From positions 5,415,545 through 5,479,544 of the forward strand of contig CM043959.1 of NCBI GenBank assembly GCA_014529385.2: a stretch of 64,000 nucleotides of DNA, in the 5' to 3' direction. The notes under the pieces are model-generated. The model had not been told where the DNA came from, made no database searches, and saw only the letters and a list, made by a program, of their open reading frames with translations. Below are positions 34,240 through 45,850 of this stretch, one piece after another. Source of the stretch: Adiantum capillus-veneris (taxonomy: Eukaryota; Streptophyta; Polypodiopsida; Polypodiales; Pteridaceae). The position numbers and the translations under genes are program-made. Within the stretch, counting starts at the first letter, position 1, and each line of letters begins with the position of its first letter.

Positions 34240-35253
34240 AAGTCACATTCCATGTCTCTTCCGTGGCATGACACATTCGTAGCAAGAGCATAAGAAAGTA
34301 TGAGCACCAAGCATGGGTATTTCCGCTATGAATTGCCACAGTTGATTGATTTAGATCAGCACGACAAGATTCGATCTCATTGTTTGCGTGTGTGTGGTGA
34401 ACGGTTTGGCACTCCGTCTCTTTGTTCATGTACATTGCATGCACAGTTTTTGAGGAAGACAAGATTTTTTCCAGTCACTTTACATGGAATAGGCATGTTC
34501 ATGTTTTTGTGTTGGAAGTGGTTTCAGGAATTTTTAGCTTCGGGGATTCTTGAAGAAGGTAGACGCATGACTATGGACAAAGATGAAGCATTGAAGCAGT
34601 CTCATATAACTTTGTGTCGCTTTCGGCGTGGCCCAAAGAAGCAAGCGTTGCAGACCTTTATGAAGTTCAAGTATTGCATGACCCACACATGAGAGTGGGC
34701 GAGAGAAGAGTCCTTTCGAGGATTCCGGATGCTATTGGCGATCTCCCTCGACGCCATACAGTTTGGTACCTGTACCTCACTTTGAAAAGGAGGGGATGTC
34801 ACGGGACACATCCAACCCTACGTGTCCGTGGACAAGCTACAACATGATTAGGGTTCAGTTCAGTCAAGTCAGTCTAGAATAGGAAGTGATCTGGCACTTT
34901 TGTGAGTCTGTTCGTAGACCGTGGATGTCCAGACACTTAGATTAGATGCATATCCTCTGGTTTTACACAACATGACCATCAGATTCCAGTTACATCCCAT
35001 CAGTAGCATTTTCACAGTGCATAGACCTATTTTCCCTATTTTTGACATTTTTCACTTATTTTTTTTTAGTGACTTTTGTTGGAAAGTAGGTAGGGCAATT
35101 TTGCTAAGTTAATATATAAGCAAACCAGAGTTAGCACTTTCTGGCAAAAGAGGCAGTAGGAGCTTCGGTTCAACAGGCACCTTCTCAGCAGGAACCCCCG
35201 GCAAGGCCTAGCGTTTTTGCTACAAAGGAGCGAGGCTAGTGTTTTTGCATCAA
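34240..35253. other. Rest of LARD interior
   Basis: It holds frames at 34300-34692 and 34614-34847 with no recognisable domain. The 35100-35250 part has AGCGTTTTTGC-like words similar to those in the LTR. Confidence 0.4.
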
Positions 35254-36049
35254 GAACCCAGATCAGCCAGCGTTTTTGCACTTGCAGATTCCTGGTGATA
35301 GTAGAACCACACATCAGACTAGCGTTTTGCATTTGCAAGACATCCGGCAACAGCAGAACGAGCAAAAGCCCTAGCGTTTTTGCAAGAAGACTTCAAATCA
35401 GCCCTAGCGTTTTTGGTTTGCAGATCAGCCCCGACGTTTTGCAGATTCACCGCGACGGAATATCAAGAAACCCAAGCGTTTTCAGTTTTCAGCCTTTAGC
35501 ACTCGCAGAACAAGTCCCGAACCTCGCAGATCTCACCTTCCCGCAGCAGTTCCTCGCCGCACGGTGGAATCCATCGAAGTTTGCAGTTTCAGCCCGGAAA
35601 ACGCAGATTTCAGCATCTGCGTTTTCAGCACGTCGTCGTTGTACCGTCGCCATCGACATCGTCACCGACATAGAGTCAGAATTCAACAGATAAAGATTTG
35701 CAGTTTTCAGCCCTTAGCGTTTTCAGATTTCATCCGGTCTCGTCGTCGTCGACATCGTCGGCAAGTCCAAGCATTGTAAAGATTTGTGCAATCAATAGTA
35801 GACCACTCTCGCCAGCGAGAGTGGGGCCTTTGGAGGAGGGTTACGTTTCTGGTGTCGTATTCTCTTCTCTTTCTATCTCTCAGTCTCATACACTTTCACG
35901 CACAGTGTCCATTCACTTTGTTTGTGTTCATTGCATTCTCTCATTAAGAACGGAAGGTTCTTCCTTCCATAAGAACAAAAGGAACCTTGAGCACAGTTCA
36001 GAGCACTCATCTTGAGCAAAGTTCAACATTCATTCCTCTGCACCTTACA
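35254..36049 (+). mobile_element. Second, 5'-truncated copy of the long LTR
   Basis: It matches 31990-32794 with high identity (AGATCAGCCAGCGTTTTTGC through CTGCACCTTACA) and lacks the TGACGTGG part. It ends at 36049, where an inverted Gypsy integrase fragment begins. Confidence 0.8.
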
Positions 36050-36319
36050 CTTTTCCCATTGTGAGCGTTGATCTACTTCTGTAACATTAGTCTTTAGTAG
36101 ATCGAGTATCGTAAGATTGGCTATCTCACTTTGGCCATCCGTTTGTGGGTGATAGGCCGAAGAGAAATTCAATCTTGTACCTAGATTTTCAAAGAGACCT
36201 TTCAAGTTTCCAGAAATTACTAGTCATTCTAGGATCTCTATCTGACACGATGGATGTTGGCAATCCATGGTTTTGAAAATCTGAGATATGAAGAGAGTTG
36301 CCATTTTGTGTGCCTTAAT
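36050..36319 (-). pseudogene. Ty3/Gypsy integrase core fragment
   Basis: The minus strand gives [16 protein letters not shown] and then [20 protein letters not shown], the typical Gypsy integrase core with the second catalytic Asp in SDRDPR and the [11 protein letters not shown] segment with the Glu. It is about 90 codons, bounded by LTR pieces on both sides. It is inverted relative to neighbouring elements. Confidence 0.85.
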
Positions 36320-36612
36320 TGTCACAAACTGGTGACGTGGCAACACACTCCTAGAGCAGGGCAGCAGGAAAAACAACCCAAAAAACACGTTGAATTGTTG
36401 ACGTGGCAGTGTACGGACCTCCATGATTTGCGCGTAAATTGCGGAAGCTGTTGACGTGGCAAGTTGCGTACGGAAATTCTGCATTTTAGGCTGCAGAATT
36501 CTACGCAAGAAGCTTTTGAAGCTTTTGGAGCTATTTGCTTTATTTAAAAAGAGCTCCCTATTGTATCGGCTTCGGCCGTTTCAAAATTAATGAAATCCAG
36601 TCTGTTTGTTTA
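36320..36612 (+). mobile_element. LTR fragment with three TGACGTGG motifs
   Basis: It starts TGTCACAAACTGGTGACGTGG. TGACGTGG occurs at 36333-36340, 36399-36406 and 36452-36459, each near GTACGGA words. A TATA-like TTTATTTAAAAAG lies near 36540. It ends near 36612 at the Gypsy RT fragment. Confidence 0.65.
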
Positions 36613-36613
36613 C

Positions 36614-37393
36614 TCGATCTTTTTGAAAGAGTTGAATGATGAGGATAGGACAAATATGTCTAAATTTGTTAAAGAACGCCAAGATTTTCTCCACACTCAT
36701 GCCGATTGCTTTTCAGAGGGCCTGCCAAGCGCGTTACCACTAGCCTGTCGTGAGGATCATACCATTGATCTGATACCTGGAAGCACACCACCAACTGGCC
36801 ACCTTACCGTGTGAGCCGAGCCCAGAACGAAGAAATTATGAACCAAGTGAAAGACCTCTTGGAAAAGGGTCTTGTCCAGCCTAGTACTTTACCGTATTGC
36901 TCTCCAGTGTTGTTGGTTTTGAAGAAAGACGGATCTTGGAGAATGTGCATTGATTATAGAGCTCTCAACAAAATCACCATCAAGAACAGATTTCCAATTC
37001 CTAGGATCGATGATATTCTTCGACTACAGGGATCCTCGTGCTTTAGCAGGATCGACTTAAAAAGCGGATATCATCATCCGAATCGCGTCGGGAGATGTCT
37101 ACAAGACAGCTTTTCGGACGACTTTTGGGTTATTTGAGTTTTTGGTGATGCCTTTTGGCCTAACCAATGCTCCTGCGACATTTAACTGGATGGTGGACAC
37201 GATTTTTCAAGAGTACAGACTATTTGTTGGCACTTTCTTTGACGACATCATTGTTTCCTCCAAGGATGAGGCAGAACATAGACAACATCTGCTACAGGTC
37301 TTTCAGGCATTACGAGATCACAAGCTGGTGATTAATGCAAAGAAAAGTGAATTTTTCCTACCCGAGATACACTTTTTGGGACATCTAGGACCA
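36614..37393 (+). pseudogene. Ty3/Gypsy reverse transcriptase fragment
   Basis: Motifs in order: [69 protein letters not shown] and the active site as FFDDIIVSS, then KSEFFLPEIHFLGH. Two frame changes, one near 37075 and one near 37137, break it. RNase H and integrase are missing beyond 37393. Confidence 0.9.
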
Positions 37394-37695
37394 TTGTATC
37401 AGCATTTGTGCAATCTTAAGCAAATACCTCTCCTAGCAATAGAGAGGGGGGCCCTTGGAGGGGGGTTTGGGACCCCATATGGTGCTTGTCTCTCTCTCTC
37501 TCTCTACTGTCAGAGAGCTCCATTGTATCAGCTCACCTTTGTATCAGCTTTCATCCCACCCCTACCCTCTATTTTCTTTTTAGTTCTTTGTACTTTTTGT
37601 ACCCAGACCTGGTATTAGATTCACCACATGTAACCTTTTGGTTTCATAGGTCATTTTGGCCTTTTGAAGACGTTAATATTACATTTCTTTTCATT

Positions 37696-37736
<41 letters not shown>

Positions 37737-37849
37737 TTGCACATCTCTCATCAAGTAAAAGGAACTATCTTGTTCAGTAAAAGGAACCTTGAGTACACAC
37801 TGAGCACTCATCCTGAGCATACACCATCAATCACTTCCGCTGCACATTA
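37394..37849 (+). other. Spacer, CT microsatellite and an LTR tail
   Basis: A (CT)n tract lies at 37699-37732. The last 90 bases (AGGAACCTTGAGTACAC to GCTGCACATTACA) match the 3' end of the long LTR at 32720-32794 and 35960-36049, so a third LTR remnant ends here. No PBS follows. Confidence 0.55.
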
Positions 37850-39480
37850 CAGTCAGGCAGAAGCTGCATGGAACCTTCCTCGCAGCGCCTATTTCATGAT
37901 CTCTACACGGCTGACCAGCTGGAAAGGGGGAGCCTCTCAGAAGTTTCATGGGGATTTCCAGCCACCTTCCTCGCATGTTCTACGTAGACAGTCGTGGGCA
38001 GCTGCTTAAGCGTCTCCTACCACAAAGAAGCTTCCTCTTCAGCTCCAAAAGGTCAATGGGGAAGGTGCCCATGCAACTTCTTTGTGGTTTCAACTTCCAG
38101 GAAACTTCTCTTCACCCTATTTCAGAACAGCTGGCCAATCAGATATGCTGTGCTTGCCAATTGGCACTATTTGACTGAAAATTGCAGATGGCTGTCAAAT
38201 AGGCAGGTCTTACCCAGGGTTGACATGTTCAAATGTCCTTCGCTAGTACAGTCCGAGCCTCCGAGGTTAGTACGGTACAAAATGAACTAAGCCAAAGCTA
38301 GTACGATACAGAGTCTAGAAAAGAGCTTAGGATACCAAAGTTGAAAGGGCCCAAATAGCATCTTTGCAGCACAGGAGGCTTGAACTTTGGCCCCACATCC
38401 TTGAGCCTTGGGCCTTGGCTCATGGGCCAAAACTTGCTCAAAACAACAGCTGGCCAGTCAACGGTCAAACTGCGGACGCCTAACATACTAGTTTATAGAG
38501 GACTAGACGGGTTGGACGTAGGGTTGCGCGGGCTGAGGTGGACAACTATGGTCTGACCACAAAACCAGGGGCGCCCTTGCTGACTCATCAAAGGTCAGTC
38601 AATCAAGGACACTCCTTGTGGGAGGTGGCACTTTCTTATTGGGATTATGTGCTGAAGTTTCCGTGTAGCTTCTTTAAAGACCGCCTCCTCAAGGAACCTT
38701 GAGAACTTACATTGGGGCAGCCAATGCTAGGAAAGCCCCTCAAATCTCCAGCACATGATAGATACTCATCCAGCCGATAAAGGAGGTGCCAGCTGTCAAG
38801 TGGATGGATGGACATGGCACTCAATAATTTTCACAGCAATGACAAGTCAACAGGGAGGTTATGAGACTTCCCATCCTCTGGCTAAGAAGGCCATTTCATG
38901 CTTGCCACCCAGAAACTCGTTTTCTAACAGCTTCATACCTTGCCTTGTTCAAGTTGGGGGTACCCTGTAGTTATCACATTTCAAGGGCCAGCTGTGATCA
39001 TCAATCAACTGGGCTTTGGTAACCCATGACTCTTGCACATAAATGGAATGGCCATCCTCATTTTTTATTCAGGTAACAACAATGAGAATAATTTACTAAT
39101 CATTTGCGTTGCTGTGCCTAAAGAGGCTTGAGAGGCTTGTCAGTGTACATGAAGGTTACACTCAAATGTACATCAGTAGGGAGGTCTGAATAGTCTATGA
39201 GCATTATGCTTGATGAAAAGCAGAAGATTAAGGAAGGCTAATTTGGACTGGGGACTCAGAAATTTGTGGAATTTGTTGTACTAAAATGGGCGTAGTGTTT
39301 ATTGCTGTGCGTACATGTGAACCACAATGTATGATCCCTGATATCCATTTTTATATGCTCACTAGATGTTGGTTTTTTATCATTTCAAGGAATATTACTA
39401 GATGAGAGTGTGATTGCAGAGAAGGGCTTCTTCTTTTTCAAATTTTAACCCTCAAAAGGGTTTAAATTGGTCAGCAGGTT
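37850..39480. other. No gene recognised
   Basis: Frames up to about 98 codons have no motif. Sequence from about 38990 onward looks single-copy within the window and precedes the candidate exon at 39504. Confidence 0.35.
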
Positions 39481-39503
39481 ATTTATAATCTGAAGGGTTT
39501 CTG

Positions 39504-39878
39504 TTGCTTGGGGTATGTGTAGCCACTATGGCAACCTTACAACCCATATGGATGATGGGGAGTGGACCAAGGACGCACCTTGGTGGTGTGCCAGACAAGG
39601 AATGGAGGCAGATGGAGAGGAAAAAACTACTAGCCATTAAGAGGGAGAACCAGCAGCAGCGCCAGCAAGAAATGAGGGAGCGACGTGCCATGTTCAGGGC
39701 CCTTACAGAAAGATTGAAGCAGGATGATGGGAGTCCACCTGAGGAGCAAGATTTAGTAAGGTTCGAAACTCAAGATGGCACGCCTTCGCAAAGATTCTTT
39801 CCTCCACATGCAGTATACAGTACCCGGATGTACAAGAAACTAGGTATTTTTGCTCTCGAGCATTCAACAACTGACTGA
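39504..39878 (+). CDS. Candidate host-gene exon, charged helical protein
   Basis: The open frame has an ATG inside an exon-like stretch, preceded by a pyrimidine-containing tract and TATGTGTAG (a possible 3' splice site at about 39522). Residues from about 30 to 75 are a highly charged helix (KEWRQMERKKLLAIKREN and RQQEMRERRAMFRALTERL), followed by SPPEEQDLVRFETQDG and MYKKLGIFALEHSTTD. The stop is TGA at 39876-39878. An alternative is that the exon ends at AAACTAG before GTATTTTTGC. Base composition differs from the surrounding repeats. I do not recognise the protein. Confidence 0.4.
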   Translation: MLGVCVATMATLQPIWMMGSGPRTHLGGVPDKEWRQMERKKLLAIKRENQQQRQQEMRERRAMFRALTERLKQDDGSPPEEQDLVRFETQDGTPSQRFFPPHAVYSTRMYKKLGIFALEHSTTD

Positions 39879-41219
39879 CGATCTAAATTAAGATGTATAC
39901 ATGTTTCAGAGGATTGTCTTGCTCCTGTGCTATGAATTTGAAGTAATGAGGAAGTAGTGGTCCCTTAGAAAGAGAGTGCGAATCTTGTTAATCCATTCGT
40001 GTGTGTCACTAATTATGGCGAGGCATTTGGCTACCTAATTAGATAGCAATCAGTTGTATATACACAGGTCACTTTGCTTGCTATGACTGTAAAATTATTG
40101 TTTCTCTTGAGATGTGCATTGTTTTGGGAAATTTGTGTTTATGCATTCAAAGAACAAGTCCATTGTGTCTTATCTTTTTGTGATATGTTGCCTGGTTCCA
40201 AAGCATCTCATAGAGCCAACAATAGGTAGCCCGAGTTACAGCATACCACATAAATGCACCGGTAGGATTGCTTGCTTTCTAGAGCAGTGACAATTACTGT
40301 GGTATCGTGGATCTTTTTTGCATGTTCTCAACAGGACCTGGGAAAATGTACATTTTGTGCTGTCTCATCTACAAAACACAAAAACGTACAGTTTACAAGA
40401 GCATGTCTTTATGCAACGGCAAACATAAGTAACATGGTCTTCCTTAGAAGCAAGGAGAAAAGTGACGGTGAATTCCCATTCGTTAAGTGTATCTGCCACT
40501 CCTAAATACAAGGGAAAATGTTTATATTAGTAGCTTTATAACTTTAAAGTAAAACGTCTCAATAGTACTAAATTGTTTTTTTTTTTTTTGTGTGTGTGCG
40601 AGTACGTACTAGTCAAAACGAATTCTAAATCGATAGCAAGACTCGGCTCTTACCTTGTGCAGTCGCAACACTATACGGCACGGGCTCGTTTCAAATGAAA
40701 AAATGGTGAGGCGTGTGTGTGCCTTATCCCTCTATTATTACAAACGATGTGTACTATGATCCCACCAAGGCTCCTAGCTCTCAAATGCCATTGGTTATGG
40801 CTACAAGAAACAAAAAAAAAAAAGCCAAATTGACATGAACAAAAGCCCATTGTGACAAGTCTCTGTATAAAAGGTTCATTTGCATGGACGTCACTTCAAT
40901 TGAGAGAAACATTAGCTGTTCGCTCCAACTAGTTTGCTTTCCTTGCTGGCAAAGTTTGCGTTTCGAAGTAGCCAATACCAACACATCCCACCCAAGGTCC
41001 AATTCCAAGTGGCATCGAGTCTCTTGCTTCACCTCCATTAATCCAAGGTGAAGGAGAGAGCTCCAAGCCCCTGCCTTTTGACGAAAGCAATTGGCGTACT
41101 GTCCCATACTCTAAAGAACAACTTCCTTTGTTCTTGATAAGTGACATTTGTGTCTCAAGCCCTCTGTTTTCTATTGACGGCCAGATTTTAAATTTGCATG
41201 GGGTTGGTATTCATAATTA
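39879..41219. other. Possible 3' UTR and intergenic DNA
   Basis: A+T-rich and without transposon hallmarks. A T tract lies at 40577-40590. A minus-strand frame at 40929-41147 (KGSCSLEYGTVRQLLSSKG) is open but unrecognised. Confidence 0.3.
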
Positions 41220-43310
41220 GATATAGTGGATGTGGAGTCCACTGACACTCTTACAGTGGTTTTGAATGACCCATACTTTTAAGTACTTTTGTGGACAAGC
41301 TCCATGTAGGTGACTTTATTCGCATTGATGGTCTTGTGGTGAAGCATAAACATCCAGGAGAGGGGAGACAACTCTCTTCTCATAGCACCTCGATGCATCT
41401 GGTGCTATCCACCTACCTCATCCATTCCTAGTGTCTTTGGCCTTTTCTCCAGAGTCGAGAGAGAATCACACATCAACCACCTAACACTCACTCTAAGTTG
41501 ACCACTTGTCCTTTGTAGTCTTGCAGAGCCACAATGTGCAATCAAGATTTGGTGTGAGATTTGGGGACTTGCTTGTTGCAGATGGACCTATGGCTTTTGA
41601 TAGAGCAAATGTGAGTAATTCTTGCTGGCCAAACAAACATAGTCTTTGTTGATGCACTTGATTGGTCCCTGCTCTATGCTATATTTTTTATATCTCATTA
41701 ACTCTTTCTTTGTTATATTGTATGTAGGTGAGTTTTCTCGCAAACATGACTGCCAGCATCAATTGCTTGCCAAAATGCAAAGTGAAAGTGTTGTGATGTG
41801 TATGGCTCGAAACATAGGCTGCTTTCTTGGTAAAGCAAACACCTTGTCCATCTTGGACATCACTATCTTGGTCCCAGTGTGCAATCCTCGCTTAAGGGAG
41901 GAGCTTGAGAATGTTTTTTATTTACAGACGGTGTTTTTTATTCACAGACCGACACTTTGGGTTACGGACGTGAGGTTCGCTCTCTTGCTTTTTGTGATAC
42001 ATTGATTGACAATCTTGCTTGGTCTCTCACTTTATTTTGTAACTTTGGTTGGTGGTTGACACTCTACATCTGTAAACATCAATAGTGTGCTTGTGGAGAA
42101 GCTATGTGAAATTTGCAAGTCAGCCAAAGTTCATAAACTTGCAAAGGCACATACTATCTTTTATGCAACAAAGAAACAAAGCTAATTCTCACACCTAAGT
42201 TAGAAGCAAGCATCACACCTACCGCTTCTAACAAGACCATTTTCAATGTCAAGCTCATTGGTACAGTAGCGGACTTGGCGCTAGGGCTACAAAAGCCCTT
42301 CAAAGACATATACGTTGATTCGGTTGCAATTGCAAGGGACACCTTGGCGACTATCACTCATGTTGAAATCTTCACAACTAATGGTAGTGGACACATAGTA
42401 GAGTACAATGACAATGTCTAGTGCAACTTTTAAAGCTTTGTATGGACGTTGAATGAAAATCTTTCTAAAGATGTCAACATTGCAAATCTTCTTAATCAAG
42501 ACTTGTTTATGGCTCTACACCTTATGCTTCAAACGACTTTAGCATTCCAATTTTTCAAGTCTGTCATGCTTGGATTTTTATTTGGAAATTACTCTTTTGA
42601 CATAAATGATAAATCATTAGCTGTAATGTTCTTTCCATCTACATTAGATTATGCAAGTGAAAGCATTACACGCTTTTGTGCTTTATATGACACTTGTAAA
42701 TTGTCTATAAGCTTGACAATGGAAGTCATGAATGCATTTGCGGTGGCCAAGTTCGAAAAACAACTTAGCTATGTGTTTTATGACCCAATATCTTGTGAAA
42801 AGAATCAACAAACCATCGGTACATCACATGCAAAATGTAATAAAGGTGTGCTTATAATCAACACAAGATACATGGTTTTGATATATCATCCTTTTGAAAA
42901 TCCACAAACTACACATAAGAATATACGATGGACAATTGAAGAAAGCAATGCTCTTCTCAACTTGTAGAAAGAAAACATTAATAATCTGCCAACAAAAATT
43001 GCTAAACTTTTCTTGAGTTTGCAACCTCTCTCTACTCATACCTTAAATGCAATAACAAGAAAATTAAAACGCATTAGATTGACAACACCATCAACACATA
43101 TTACTCCATAAGAAAACACTCTCTCAAGTCAACATCAGCTATCTGATGCCATTCAAAAATACAATAAAAGAATTATTGGCACACAATTAAAATATTTATT
43201 CCTTCAAAATGATGCACAATTTGATAAAAGAAAGCGTAAAAGATCTACTACTTTGTATTGTTGTCGGACATGCAATTAAAAAAAACACATGTCTAATATG
43301 TCTCTTGAAA
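41220..43310 (+). pseudogene. Unrecognised decayed coding region
   Basis: Several plus-strand stretches read like protein in shifting frames: VDVESTDTLTVVLNDPYF and FVDKLHVGDFIRIDGLVVK (41230-41340), FGVRFGDLLVADGPMAFDRA (41545-41610), VKLIGTVADLALGLQKPF and DIYVDSVAIARDTLATITHV (42250-42365). A 172-codon frame follows at 42449-42967, ending IRWTIEESNALLNL and continuing past a TAG as KENINNLPTKIAKLFLSLQP. GDFIRIDGLVVK recalls OB-fold strands and RWTIEES recalls a Myb/SANT helix, but both are weak. At least three frame changes are needed, so it is a relic. Confidence 0.4.
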
Positions 43311-43559
43311 CCTTTTACACAATAGGGTTTAATACACCCCTAACTTCTGTGATTACCTAGAACAATATCGAAGCATGTTTGTTTTCAGGCTCACGAAGCA
43401 CTTTACATTCCTTGAGGGGTATCTCTATGAGATTGTGGATCTACCAATTACCATAAGAGGTCATTGCTCCATGTGGATGCTTGTAGATAAGCTGATTAAA
43501 CTTTGTAAAGTTTATTCCCATCACTATTCAATCTCTCAAAGTAACCAAATTGGTTGTTT

Positions 43560-43779
43560 ATGATATGTATAGATTACTCAAAATATTGGGAGTCATTATC
43601 ACCCACGTTTTCCAGTCATTTTTGGAGGATTGTTTGTAAATTGGGTGGGAGAAATAACTCAATATTAGTAATGCCAATCATCTAGAGAGAAGGACATGAG
43701 GTCTCCACTAACCCACATAGTCTCTTCCTCACCGCACCGTACCCACACACTCACACGCTCCGCACCGCGCACTCACAAG
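43560..43779 (+). mobile_element. LTR 3' end upstream of a PBS
   Basis: The sequence ends CGCGCACTCACAAG just before TGGTATCAGAG, so an LTR should terminate at about 43777. The left end is not resolved. No matching 3' LTR lies in the window. Confidence 0.45.
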
Positions 43780-43790
43780 TGGTATCAGAG
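43780..43790 (+). promoter_or_regulatory. Primer-binding site
   Basis: TGGTATCAGAG followed by AAGG, the initiator Met tRNA type. Confidence 0.8.
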
Positions 43791-44811
43791 AAGGAATTAG
43801 AGCGGCGGCGGCTTCCCCATTGTGACGTGTGCACCAGTTCTAGTACAAACTAAGGTTCAGAACCTATGGTAGATGAGCAATGAAAACTCTATGTGAAAGT
43901 CTGTAGAAATAATAGGGGAAGTGGAAGCTCTCTATGTGTGTGAAGCTCATACACGAGCTTTGGAAAATTGAGGCACTGAGGCTCTGGGAACCTTGCAATA
44001 AACGATTACAAGCATAGATTTTGTGCATCTTTGAGTGCAATTTGAAGCGCATTTATTGCTCATGTTTGAGCTTGGCGGCTCGTTGGTTATTTGGGTTTGA
44101 TAGCCATTTTACTATGGGAACTCTCGAAAATTTACCCAACAGTATTATGCGTAGAATTTGATGCAACCTAGGTCGTGATTGTAGGTTGCACTCAAGGATT
44201 TCATGAGATATTCTATGCAAGTGGAAGATTAGTGCATGTATCCCTCGATACCGCACTAGGTGAGTTTGGAAATTAGCTCACATGTATGCAGTGTCTTGTA
44301 TAGTGGGTACAACTCATGTATTGACACTGTGGGAGGTTTATGCTCACTGATTCCAGTCGAGGGATTCCCTGATCATTTGCCATTCTGTTTGGCATTGTGC
44401 CAAAATGTTTTGGCATTGTTTATTTTATCATTTTTTGGTGACATTTTTCTCCAGTTATACAGAGGCGACTCTGCAAGGTTTTTGCTGGGTTTTACGTGCT
44501 TTGTGATAGGTGCTAGAGAGCTAATTTAGCCAAGTTTTGGCTTGTGCCTATGTGGATGGTCATTTTGCTTGTGCTCTCATTGCAATGGCCACGATTTATG
44601 CATGATTGGTTCTTGGTTTTGGCAAAGGGTTATGCACTTTATGCGATCTTTTCCATAGTTTTGGTGGTAGGTGTTTGATCAGCTGGTTTTCTTTTGCATT
44701 GTGTTGAGTGGCTATGCTCTTGTGGACAATTAATTTACACTTTGTGTAGGCTGATTTATAGACTCGTTTTGTGTTGAATTGGCATCTTGCAGTGACATTT
44801 TGCCATTGGAT

Positions 44812-45040
44812 ACACAGGTTGGTGTATCGGACATATCTCAGAGGTGTAGACATGTGGTTTGCTGGCATTGTGGCAGACCAGGGCACATGAGGAGATGTTG
44901 TTTTAGGCATTGGAGACCAATGGAATCCTCCACTATCTCCAATGCTTGAAATAAAATCTCCTCATGTGCCATGGTCTGCCACAATGCCAACAACCACATG
45001 TCTGCACCTCTAAGATCTTCTTGATACACCAGCCTGTGTG
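44812..45040. repeat. 105-bp inverted repeat carrying a zinc-knuckle sequence
   Basis: Arms 44812-44916 and 44936-45040 are reverse complements with several mismatches, separated by a 19-base loop. The left arm read on plus encodes CWHCGRPGHMRRCC, a CX2CX4HX4C retroelement Gag knuckle. The right arm read on minus encodes the same peptide with substitutions (CWHCGRPWHMRRF). The region lies about 1 kb downstream of the PBS at 43780, consistent with a truncated gag followed by a fold-back duplication. Confidence 0.85.
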
Positions 45041-45850
45041 CCCAATGATGATTTGTCACTACAAGATGCTAGGGGGTGGGTACGGAGAGAGCTTTTGAAG
45101 GAAGCTTTTGAGGGAGCTTTTTCATGTTCTTTTACTCGGGTAATATATTCCAGCAAAAAGCTCCCTCCTCTGTCGCGTTGAGAGAGCTTTTTGGAGAGAG
45201 ATTTCTTTGTCATTTATCAATCCCTCAGAATTTTCAAACTATGGTTGTCTTTGATAAAACTTATGCTACAACCATATTCGAAGGACAATATGGTACAATC
45301 CACACTTTCAGGACATGTGAGTCACTACACAGATCCCAATTTTAGTTTAGTACACATCATCTATTAGCAAAGAAATATGTTATGCACGAAGCAGACGAAC
45401 TGCAAAATGACTTCAACCTAGCACATAGCATCTTTAAACAAAGTAATATGGTAAGATCCAAGTAGACAAAATGCAAGACATTTAGTGCCAACCAACAAAG
45501 AGACATGTTATGCACAAAGTCGACGATATTCCAAAAAAATGAGATGACATAATCTTGTTGGAATTCTCATTAAAAGAGTTTCAATACAAATTCAGTCCTC
45601 AATTACATAAAAAGTCACAAGCGCTCAATGGCTATTATATTGCACGTCTACAACTGAACACACGCAGTAGATCTTCATTTGTAAGCTTGCTTTGATGGAC
45701 GAACATATTGTGGTTCAAATCCAAGCCAAAATAGCGTAGGAAAATGCAGTATGTGCTAACACGCCATATATGGTTTACTTTGTGCTACTCGGTCTGCAAA
45801 GTCTCCACATGTACACATCGGACTACTCGCAACATGCACTTTGTCTCTCT
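45041..45850. other. No gene recognised
   Basis: A+T-rich. The AAGACATGTTATGCAC-like words near 45370-45510 are weakly repeated. Confidence 0.35.
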
